This document shows, in pieces, positions 8,514-13,904 of a stretch of 13,904 bases of DNA. Origin of the DNA: an uncultured Candidatus Planktophila sp. (lineage in GTDB: Bacteria; Actinomycetota; Actinomycetes; Nanopelagicales; Nanopelagicaceae). The stretch is taken from assembly GCA_937927965.1 (NCBI GenBank), contig CALEZA010000003.1:1-13904 (forward strand), given 5' to 3'. Positions within the stretch are counted from its first letter, which is position 1; every line of letters begins with the position of its first letter. The translations under genes were made by a program, and so were the position numbers. The notes under the pieces are model-generated. The model ran no database searches, was not told the DNA's origin, and saw only the letters and a program-made list of their open reading frames with translations.

Positions 8514-8585
8514 GGAGCGATAATCGGTTATTTTTATGCGCTCTATCTCTATTCTCGCACTCCCTGTGGATGTTACGGTGAGTCC
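8514..8585. promoter_or_regulatory. Divergent intergenic region between comEA and the hydrolase gene
   Basis: These 72 bases separate two outward-facing starts and must hold promoters for both unless the comEA promoter lies inside the hydrolase gene. They contain an A/T-rich patch (TTATTTTTATG, 8528-8538) that could give a -10 for comEA (CATAAA read on the minus strand), and TATTCT (8550-8555), a possible -10 for the hydrolase. Neither has a good -35 at the right spacing, so the promoter assignment is tentative. Confidence 0.35.
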
Positions 8586-9470
8586 ATGAAGAGCGACTCT
8601 ATGAAGTGGCAGCACGGGCAAACCGCATACACAATCTTTGGAGAGATTACTGAAGGTATTACTCCTCTCCTCATCGCCCATGGTGGCCCTGGATTCACCT
8701 CACACTCTATGAAGGTAGTTGCGCGATATGTGGAAGCAACTGGTCGAGCTGCAATCGTCTATGACCAAATCGGATGCGGAGAATCAACACACCTTCCCGA
8801 TAAAGATAAGAGCTTCTGGACAATCTCACTCTTTGTTGAGGAGTTCGCTCTCCTTGTGAAACATCTGAATATTGAAAATGACTTCGCACTTCTTGGTCAT
8901 TCATGGGGAGGATTGCTTGCTGCCGAGATTGGAATTACTCAACCCCAAGGCTTAAAGGCACTTATTCTTTCAAGTGCTCTTGCCGATACTGATATGTGGG
9001 AGACGCAAGCTCGACGCCTTGCACTTGAAATGGAAGAAGAATTTTCCGAACCACTCATTCGCCATGAAGATGCAGGCACTATCGATAGTGATGAATATGC
9101 AATCGCAATCACAGAGTTCTATCACAGACATCTCTGCAGAATTCCAGCGCCACCAGAAATCTTGACTGCAATTGAAGAGTCACAGAAAGATCCCACTGTT
9201 TATAGCGCGATGTGGGGACACTCAGAGCTTTCCTGCACAGGAAATCTAAAGCACCATGTGGTCACAGATCGCCTTCACAAGATCACTGTGCCAACGATGA
9301 TTTTCTCAGGTCGCTTCGATGAATCAACGCCTGCAAGTAACCAGAGTTATCGTGATGGCATCAACGGTTCACACTGGGAGATCTTTGAAGAGTCAGCCCA
9401 CATGACATATATGGAAGAGGCAGCCAAATACCAGCGCCTTCTCAATGACTTTCTTGAAAAGGTGCTTTAG
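8586..9470 (+). CDS. Alpha/beta hydrolase, proline iminopeptidase family (peptidase S33)
   Basis: A 294-residue cytoplasmic hydrolase with no signal peptide. Visible motifs are the oxyanion-hole HGGPG (32-36), YDQIGCGES (59-67), the nucleophile elbow GHSWGG (104-109, Ser106), the acid in FSGRFDESTP (Asp245) and the catalytic histidine in ESAHMTYMEE (His272), with a helical lid between. HGGPG and GHSWGG are typical of prolyl iminopeptidases and related amino-acid amide or ester hydrolases, so release of an N-terminal proline or another amino acid is likely; the exact substrate cannot be read. The frame is open from 8478, but that extension overlaps comEA and lacks homology-like sequence; an ATG at 8601 is also possible. 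This is the only plus-strand gene in the window, divergent from comEA and convergent with leuS. Confidence 0.88.
   Translation: MKSDSMKWQHGQTAYTIFGEITEGITPLLIAHGGPGFTSHSMKVVARYVEATGRAAIVYDQIGCGESTHLPDKDKSFWTISLFVEEFALLVKHLNIENDFALLGHSWGGLLAAEIGITQPQGLKALILSSALADTDMWETQARRLALEMEEEFSEPLIRHEDAGTIDSDEYAIAITEFYHRHLCRIPAPPEILTAIEESQKDPTVYSAMWGHSELSCTGNLKHHVVTDRLHKITVPTMIFSGRFDESTPASNQSYRDGINGSHWEIFEESAHMTYMEEAAKYQRLLNDFLEKVL
9433..9466. terminator. Candidate bidirectional hairpin at the convergent hydrolase/leuS junction
   Basis: AGCGCCTTCTC and GAAAAGGTGCT form an 11-position stem (nine Watson-Crick pairs, one G-U and one mismatch in either strand) with a 12-base loop. It lies at the end of the hydrolase coding region and, on the other strand, five bases past the leuS stop. 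The two stops are separated by a single base, so any terminator must lie inside a coding region. There is only a short T-run (three bases) on the plus side and none on the minus side, so this may act in a rho-dependent setting or not at all. Confidence 0.4.
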
Positions 9471-9471
9471 G

Positions 9472-11946
9472 TTAGATAACGATATTGACGAGCTTTGGAG
9501 CGCGAGCAATCACCTTTTTAGGAGTGGCTCCCGCAAGCTCTTTTACGATATCTGGATGAGCAAGTGCAGCCGCTTCAAACTCTGCCTCAGAAATTGAAGG
9601 CGATACATTGATGCGTCCCTTGATCTTTCCATTGACCTGAATAACTGCTTCAACCTCATCTGCAACAAGGAGAGCAGGGTCAACTTCTGGCCAGCCAGCA
9701 ACTGCAATCGCAGGTGAATGTCCAAGTCGCTCCCACATCTCTTCAGCCGTGAAGGGAGCAACAAGTGAGAGCATGATTGCAATCGCTTCTACTGCTTCAC
9801 GCACCGCAGGATCTGCAGCGCCACAACCTGAGTCGATTGCCTTTCGAGTTGCATTCACAAGCTCCATGACACGAGCGATAGCGACATTGAAACGGAATGA
9901 TTCCACAGCAAATGCTGCATCATGAAGAGCTTTATGTGTTGCCTTACGAAGAGCGAGATCACCTGATGCGAAATCAACTCCAGGAGCTGATGTGACATCA
10001 CCTGATAGTCGCCATGCACGACTTAAGAATTTAACGGAGCCAGATGGTGAAACATCTGCCCAATCCACATCATCTTCAGGTGGTCCTGCAAATACCATGG
10101 AGAGGCGAATAGCATCCACACCGTGATTTTCAAGTTCATCTGAGAGGCGAACAAGATTGCCACGAGACTTCGACATGGCAGAGCCATCCATCAAGACCAT
10201 GCCTTGATTGAGAAGGCGAGTGAAAGGTTCATTAAACCCAAGCATTCCCATGTCATTGAGAACCTTGGTGAAAAAGCGTGAGTAGAGAAGGTGAAGGATT
10301 GCGTGAGTAACGCCTCCCACATACTGATCTACGGGTAGCCAGGTATCAACATCTGCACGAGAGAATGGCTCTTTGTCGTTTGTCGAAGATGGATAACGAA
10401 GGAAATACCAAGATGAGTCAACGAAAGTATCCATTGTGTCTGAGTCACGAAGAGCTGCACCACCACATGTTGGACATGTTGTGTTTACCCAATCAGTTGC
10501 AGCAGCAAGTGGTGATTGGCCCTTTGGCTTAAGGTCAATATCTTTGGCTGCAGGAAGAGTGAGTGGAAGCTGATCTGCTGGAACTGGAACTTCTCCACAC
10601 TTATCGCAGTGAATGATTGGGATTGGTGTTCCCCAGAAGCGCTGGCGTGAGACGAGCCAGTCGCGGAGGCGATAATTGCGAGCAGCTTTTCCAAGTCCCT
10701 TGGATTCCAACTCTGCAGTGATAGCTGCGATAGCGGCATCTTTATTAAGGCCATTGAGTGAGCCAGAGTTGATGAGTGTGCCGCTTCCTGTTGTGGCAAC
10801 ACCCGAGACTGCTGGATCTTCTTCATCTGTCTGCACCACAACGCGAATAGGAAGTCCCATCGCCTTGGCAAAATCAAGGTCGCGCTGATCATGAGCAGGA
10901 ACTGCCATGATTGCACCAGTTCCATAATCTGCAAGAACATAATCTGATGCCCAGATTGGAAGTTTCTCTCCATTAACTGGATTGATTGCAAAGCGCTTGA
11001 GATCGACTCCTGACTTGGGGCGATCAGTTGCTAAACGATCGATATCGGAGGCAGCCTTGACTGAATCAAGGTAGGCGTTGAACTCTGCTTCAACAGGTCC
11101 ACCCGATGCAAGCTCTGCTGCCAGAGCTGAATCTGCCGCAACAACCATAAATGTTGCGCCATAGAGAGTATCTGGACGAGTGGTGTAGATAGTGACAGGT
11201 TCCTTGCGGCCCTCAATTTCAAATTGAACATTGGCACCTTGTGAGCGGCCAATCCAGTTACGCTGCATGAGAAGTACTTTCTCAGGCCACTTACCTTCAA
11301 GTTGTTCCATGTCATCGAGAAGTCGATCTGCGTAATCTGTGATCTTGAAATACCACTGATTGAGCTTCTTCTTTGTGACAGCGCTATCGCATCGCTCACA
11401 CAGACCTGCAACTACCTGCTCGTTTGCAAGAACTGTCTGGCAGCCTGGACACCAGTTGACTGCAGAATCTTTGCGATATGCAAGACCGCGCTTATGGAGT
11501 TCGATAAAGAGCCACTGATTCCACTTGTAGTACTCAGGGTCACATGTGTTAAAGACACGATCCCAATCGAATGAACATGCATAACGACGCATAGAAGATT
11601 TTTGAACTGCGATATTTTCATAAGTCCAATCGCGAGGATCTGCATTCCGCTTAATCGCAGCATTCTCTGCGGGAAGACCAAATGCATCCCATCCAATTGG
11701 GTGCATCACATTGAATCCCTTTTGGATCCAGTAACGGGCAATCACATCACCTAGCGCATAAGCCTCAGCGTGACCCATATGAAGGTCGCCCGATGGATAA
11801 GGGAACATATCGAGGACATATTTCTTAGGACGAGGATCATCTGCACGACCTGATTTAAAAGGTTCTAGCTTGTCCCAAATTGGCAGCCACTTCTCTTGGA
11901 CATAGGCAAAGTCATATGCCGCGTGTTCTTGAGGTTCGTTGCTCAT
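9472..11946 (-). CDS. leuS: Leucyl-tRNA synthetase
   Basis: Class I aminoacyl-tRNA synthetase joining leucine to tRNA-Leu. It has 824 residues, near the usual bacterial length. Seen in order: HMGH (56-59, the HIGH motif) in [15 protein letters not shown]; a zinc-type cysteine set C166, C169, C183, C186; the CP1 editing domain with TTRPDTLYG (255-263) and [16 protein letters not shown] (341-356); a second CxxC pair set (CDKC, CPTC); SSWYFLRY; and AMSKS (590-594) in place of KMSKS, keeping the key second lysine K593. The ATG at 11946 gives the usual short N-terminal lead. It starts 38 bases after a tRNA-Ala gene on the same strand and ends one base from the stop of the convergent hydrolase. I saw no T-box in the 38-base leader. 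Confidence 0.97.
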   Translation of the reverse strand: MSNEPQEHAAYDFAYVQEKWLPIWDKLEPFKSGRADDPRPKKYVLDMFPYPSGDLHMGHAEAYALGDVIARYWIQKGFNVMHPIGWDAFGLPAENAAIKRNADPRDWTYENIAVQKSSMRRYACSFDWDRVFNTCDPEYYKWNQWLFIELHKRGLAYRKDSAVNWCPGCQTVLANEQVVAGLCERCDSAVTKKKLNQWYFKITDYADRLLDDMEQLEGKWPEKVLLMQRNWIGRSQGANVQFEIEGRKEPVTIYTTRPDTLYGATFMVVAADSALAAELASGGPVEAEFNAYLDSVKAASDIDRLATDRPKSGVDLKRFAINPVNGEKLPIWASDYVLADYGTGAIMAVPAHDQRDLDFAKAMGLPIRVVVQTDEEDPAVSGVATTGSGTLINSGSLNGLNKDAAIAAITAELESKGLGKAARNYRLRDWLVSRQRFWGTPIPIIHCDKCGEVPVPADQLPLTLPAAKDIDLKPKGQSPLAAATDWVNTTCPTCGGAALRDSDTMDTFVDSSWYFLRYPSSTNDKEPFSRADVDTWLPVDQYVGGVTHAILHLLYSRFFTKVLNDMGMLGFNEPFTRLLNQGMVLMDGSAMSKSRGNLVRLSDELENHGVDAIRLSMVFAGPPEDDVDWADVSPSGSVKFLSRAWRLSGDVTSAPGVDFASGDLALRKATHKALHDAAFAVESFRFNVAIARVMELVNATRKAIDSGCGAADPAVREAVEAIAIMLSLVAPFTAEEMWERLGHSPAIAVAGWPEVDPALLVADEVEAVIQVNGKIKGRINVSPSISEAEFEAAALAHPDIVKELAGATPKKVIARAPKLVNIVI

Positions 11947-11984
11947 ATGCTCATCTTAACGGATGATAAAGATTGAAATTTCTG

Positions 11985-12057
11985 TGGAGATAAGGGGAAT
12001 CGAACCCCTAACCTCTTCCATGCCATGGAAGCGCGCTACCAATTGCGCCATATCCCC
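11985..12057 (-). tRNA. tRNA-Ala, anticodon GGC
   Basis: The 73 bases fold as a complete cloverleaf: acceptor GGGGATA/TATCTCC, D stem GCGC/GCGC, anticodon stem CTTCC/GGAAG with loop ATGGCAT (anticodon GGC at 12022-12024), T stem AGGGG/CCCCT with loop TTCGAAT, and discriminator A. The G3-U70 wobble pair, the main alanine identity element, is present. CCA is not encoded (the next bases are CAG) and must be added by the nucleotidyltransferase. It lies 20 bases after the histidine-phosphatase gene and 38 bases before leuS, so it is probably excised from a longer transcript. Confidence 0.96.
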
Positions 12058-12077
12058 GCTTGTTCTACCTTCGAATA

Positions 12078-12737
12078 TTACCTCACCGAGTCAGGTATTA
12101 CCGCAGCTCCATCTTGGCCAAGGACTGGCTCTGGGATTGAGCCAGCATTATGTTCTGTGAGCAGCCAACCCTTAGGAGTGTGAGAGAGCACCGACCATGA
12201 AGCATTAGAGAGGCCACCGATCTTCGACCAGTAAGGAATCGGAAGTTCGAGATACATACCGATAATCGCTCTCGCTGTTCCACCATGGGTTGCAACGACA
12301 AGCATCTGGCCATCTCTGCCAGCTAAGTAATCTTCGATCGCTGCCTTTGCTCGTGCACCTACTTCACTTCGGCGATCTCCAGTACCACCTGCAGGATTAT
12401 CGCCACCGAGTGACCACTCCTTGAGATTCTCAAAGTCAACAGCTCTAATCTCTTCTCCGGTCAGACCTTCCCACTTTCCGCAGTTAGTTTCACGGAGTCT
12501 GGCATCAACGTGGATTGGCAGGCCATTGATATCGCTGAGAGCTTGGGCGGTTTTCTGAGCGCGCATAAGATCACTTGAGATAATTGCTGTTGGTTTCATA
12601 TCAACAACGAGCCTTGCGGCATGTGTTGCTTGATACTCCCCCACTGCATTGAGTGGGATATCAGTATGTCCTTGAAACTTATTCTGCACGTTCCAGTCGG
12701 TCTGACCGTGGCGCCACAAAATAATGGTGTTAGCCAT
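12078..12737 (-). CDS. Histidine phosphatase family protein (phosphoglycerate mutase-like; GpgP position)
   Basis: A 219-residue enzyme of the histidine phosphatase superfamily. Catalytic residues are visible: RHGQT with R9 and the phospho-accepting H10, R59 in SSDLMRAQKT, E83 in LRETNCGKWEGLT, and H151 in VVATHGGTAR. In mycobacteria the gene in this place (next to rsfS and nadD) encodes glucosyl-3-phosphoglycerate phosphatase GpgP (Rv2419c), so a sugar-phosphate or phosphoglycerate phosphatase is more likely than a glycolytic mutase; this is inference from position. The ATG overlaps the end of rsfS by eight bases (ATGGCTAA), so translation is coupled. The C-terminal tail (EPVLGQDGAAVIPDSVR) resembles tails common in actinobacterial members. 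A CobC-like or general phosphatase role cannot be excluded. Confidence 0.88.
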   Translation of the reverse strand: MANTIILWRHGQTDWNVQNKFQGHTDIPLNAVGEYQATHAARLVVDMKPTAIISSDLMRAQKTAQALSDINGLPIHVDARLRETNCGKWEGLTGEEIRAVDFENLKEWSLGGDNPAGGTGDRRSEVGARAKAAIEDYLAGRDGQMLVVATHGGTARAIIGMYLELPIPYWSKIGGLSNASWSVLSHTPKGWLLTEHNAGSIPEPVLGQDGAAVIPDSVR

Positions 12738-13116
12738 TTACGACTTCACCATCTTCACTCGGCTCTTTAATATTGAGTTCAATTGTTGGGCAATCATTCC
12801 AGAGGCGATCGAGCATGTAGTAGCTGCGAAGAACCTTGCTCTGGATGTGAACAACGAGATCTGAGTAATCAAGGAGCGCCCACTCTTCGCTGATTTCACG
12901 ACGCAGTGGCTTATCACCGGCAAGGCGTAGCTTCTCCTCCACCCAATCTGAGATAGCTGCTACTTGGCGAACATTCTGCGCCGTCACAATAAGAAAGACC
13001 TCTGAGAGAACAGCTTGCTCAGAGAGATCGAGTGCAACCATCTCTGTTCCAAATTTATCGGCAGCAGCTTGCGCGGCAATCTGAGTATGAGCGATTGTGC
13101 TTGGGCTAGCTGGCAT
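12730..13116 (-). CDS. rsfS: Ribosomal silencing factor RsfS
   Basis: Binds L14 of the large ribosomal subunit and blocks subunit joining when nutrients are scarce. It has 128 residues with the DUF143/RsfS pattern: AADKFGTEMVALDLSEQA, FLIVTAQNVRQVAAISDWVEE, then EEWALLDYSDLVVHIQSKVLRSYYMLDRLW. The frame is open to 13251, but the ATG at 13116 has a strong AAGGAG ten bases upstream and begins where the family begins. The start overlaps the nadD end by 11 bases and its end overlaps the histidine-phosphatase start by eight, so the three genes form a translationally coupled set. Pairing of nadD and rsfS is conserved widely in bacteria. Confidence 0.96.
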   Translation of the reverse strand: MPASPSTIAHTQIAAQAAADKFGTEMVALDLSEQAVLSEVFLIVTAQNVRQVAAISDWVEEKLRLAGDKPLRREISEEWALLDYSDLVVHIQSKVLRSYYMLDRLWNDCPTIELNIKEPSEDGEVVNG

Positions 13117-13654
13117 AGAGGTTATTCTCCTTGATATAGGCGGCGACAGAGGGCGGAAGCTGATCTGACTGGTGTAATCGTACTTGGGTTGCTGAGACAT
13201 CAATTGCATCAATATCGCGCGCACCTGTGCCTTGATAGCCTGGGCGCGCAATCACCTCGAGGGTGACCAGCTTCAATAACTCATCCACTCGATGCCATTG
13301 ATCAATCTTCTCGTGTGCATCGCTTCCGATGATCAGAACTAGCTCATCGTCAGGATAAGCCTGCTTGACTGCCTCAACTGTATCGATGGTGTAGCTCGGT
13401 CCCATCCGAAGAATCTCAATCGGATTGACCTCAACCTTGCTGCGAAGCTCTGGGGCCAACTCATTGATCGCAAGCTGACACATAGTTCGTCGTTGTGCAC
13501 CGGTTGCTGAAGGCTCACCACTGCGAAGGCGAGGTTGACCGGCAGGAATTACCAGAATGCGATCGACAATCTTGCGCTGCAGTAGCTCTGCGATGAGGTG
13601 GAGATGGCCGTTATGGATCGGATCAAATGTTCCGCCATAGAGACCAAGTCGCAT
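13106..13654 (-). CDS. nadD: Nicotinate-nucleotide adenylyltransferase
   Basis: Transfers AMP from ATP to nicotinate mononucleotide, the shared late step of NAD synthesis. It has 182 residues, somewhat short for the family but complete. Seen: the nucleotidyltransferase motif GGTFDPIHNGH (7-17), PSYTIDTVEAV with the typical YTIDT, IIGSDAHEKIDQW, and VSATQVR (153-159), a variant of the usual ISSTxIR. The ATG at 13654 begins one short strand before the nucleotide motif, as expected. Its upstream region has no strong Shine-Dalgarno; a GAGAT/ATCTC repeat lies immediately before the start. It follows a tiny membrane-protein gene by 21 bases and overlaps rsfS by 11. Confidence 0.95.
   Translation of the reverse strand: MRLGLYGGTFDPIHNGHLHLIAELLQRKIVDRILVIPAGQPRLRSGEPSATGAQRRTMCQLAINELAPELRSKVEVNPIEILRMGPSYTIDTVEAVKQAYPDDELVLIIGSDAHEKIDQWHRVDELLKLVTLEVIARPGYQGTGARDIDAIDVSATQVRLHQSDQLPPSVAAYIKENNLYAS
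13127..13132 (-). promoter_or_regulatory. Ribosome binding site of rsfS
   Basis: AAGGAG on the minus strand, ten bases before the rsfS ATG and located inside the last codons of nadD. It decides the ATG at 13116 over the longer open frame that reaches back to 13251. Confidence 0.75.
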
Positions 13655-13675
13655 AGAGATTTGTATCTCGCGTAA

Positions 13676-13795
13676 TTACTTGTCGAAGCGAAGAACGATA
13701 TAGAGAAGGAAGGTAAAGATTACGAAGGCGGTAACGCCAAATGCTTCTGGAGAGATAGGTAGCTCGCGAGCTACTTCACCGAGGTATGCAGACAT
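13676..13795 (-). CDS. 39-residue single-helix membrane protein upstream of nadD, unknown function
   Basis: Short open frame encoding a soluble lead (MSAYLGEVARELPISPEAFG), one hydrophobic helix (VTAFVIFTFLLYIVL) and a charged end RFDK. The ELPISPEAFGVTAF segment resembles the 'LPMPP..FG' lead of small hypothetical membrane proteins that I recall next to nadD in other actinobacteria (recollection, not a search). It starts 12 bases after the stop of the upstream BRCT-protein gene and ends 21 bases before nadD, so it fits the operon. It lacks a clear Shine-Dalgarno. I do not know its function. Confidence 0.7.
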   Translation of the reverse strand: MSAYLGEVARELPISPEAFGVTAFVIFTFLLYIVLRFDK

Positions 13796-13807
13796 GGCTA
13801 TAGATTA

Positions 13808-13904
13808 CTACTTTCCGGCGAGAAGCTCTAAGAAGCGAGCCTCATCGATGATTGTGACGCCTAACTCTTGCGCCTTTGCCAGCTTCGATCCAGGGTCACT
13901 TCCC
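13808..13904 (-). CDS. C-terminal end of a BRCT-domain protein, probably NAD-dependent DNA ligase LigA (5' part outside window)
   Basis: Only the last 31 residues are visible: [16 protein letters not shown] followed by [15 protein letters not shown], then tandem stops TAG TAA. The pattern G-x-x-P-G-S-K-x-x-K-A-x-x-L-G-V with a following (I/V)xDExxF is the end of a BRCT domain, as at the C-terminus of LigA. A BRCT-containing exonuclease (DnaQ-like) is the main alternative. The remainder of the gene lies beyond the window, so the catalytic part cannot be checked. In many actinobacteria proA or obg lies in this neighbourhood instead, so a ligA here would be a local rearrangement. Confidence 0.6.
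   Translation of the reverse strand, partial: GSDPGSKLAKAQELGVTIIDEARFLELLAGK

Noticed and set aside
8478..8585. Longer hydrolase start at 8478
   Set aside because: The added residues run antisense through the comEA start and do not resemble the family N-terminus; the ATG at 8586 or 8601 places HGGPG at the usual distance.
8514..8681. Longer comEA start at 8681, adding 56 residues
   Set aside because: The extension has no ComEA-like or signal-like sequence and overlaps the divergent hydrolase start; the ATG at 8513 gives the normal short lead before the membrane helix.
10485..11696. Minus-strand open frames inside leuS in another frame
   Set aside because: They are alternate-frame shadows of leuS, rich in Ser/Gln/Leu with no recognisable motifs.
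13117..13251. Longer rsfS start at 13251
   Set aside because: It would overlap nadD by almost 150 bases, whereas the ATG at 13116 has a strong AAGGAG and matches the family start.
13655..13670. GAGAT-ACAA-ATCTC inverted repeat just before nadD
   Set aside because: Arms are only five bases and A/T-containing; too short to claim as a regulatory hairpin without comparative support.
1..13904. CRISPR arrays, insertion sequences, phage or toxin-antitoxin genes
   Set aside because: I saw no spaced direct repeats, transposase motifs, terminal inverted repeats or integrase sites; gene content is core housekeeping throughout.

Overview
The window is a block of housekeeping genes that looks actinobacterial. 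The order ligA-like end, small membrane protein, nadD, rsfS, histidine phosphatase, leuS, comEA, comEC, holA, rpsT, lepA, hemW, hrcA, dnaJ is the arrangement familiar from Streptomyces and Mycobacterium relatives (established knowledge). The individual proteins (LepA, HrcA, S20, HemW) also read as actinobacterial. By eye the base composition is close to balanced, with many A/T-ending codons, so this is not a typical high-GC member. A streamlined low-GC lineage such as freshwater Nanopelagicales (acI) would fit, but that is inference from gene order and composition only. Genes are packed with gaps of about 0-100 bases and several overlaps. No stretch longer than about 130 bases lacks a gene.

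Reading in transcription direction (minus strand, so from high to low coordinates): 13904-11985 holds the end of a BRCT-domain protein (probably DNA ligase LigA), a 39-residue one-helix membrane protein, nadD (NAD synthesis), rsfS (ribosome silencing), a histidine-phosphatase family enzyme in the position of mycobacterial GpgP, and a tRNA-Ala(GGC). leuS follows 38 bases later. Several of these genes overlap or nearly touch, suggesting one transcript.

9470-8586 is the only plus-strand gene, an alpha/beta hydrolase of the proline iminopeptidase type. It converges on leuS with one base between the stop codons and diverges from comEA across 72 bases. Below it come comEA and comEC (DNA uptake) and holA (polymerase III delta).

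4718-1 carries rpsT (S20), lepA (EF4), hemW, hrcA and the start of dnaJ. The link from lepA to dnaJ is tight (gaps of 1, 25 and 0 bases), joining translation quality control, a radical-SAM haem protein and heat-shock control.

I found no mobile element, CRISPR array, prophage or obvious new defence or metabolic system. The points worth a second look are mostly structural: comEC has no usual start codon for its natural N-terminus, there are hairpins at the rpsT stop codon and at the leuS/hydrolase junction, a perfect palindrome lies upstream of rpsT, and a tiny uncharacterised membrane protein sits upstream of nadD.
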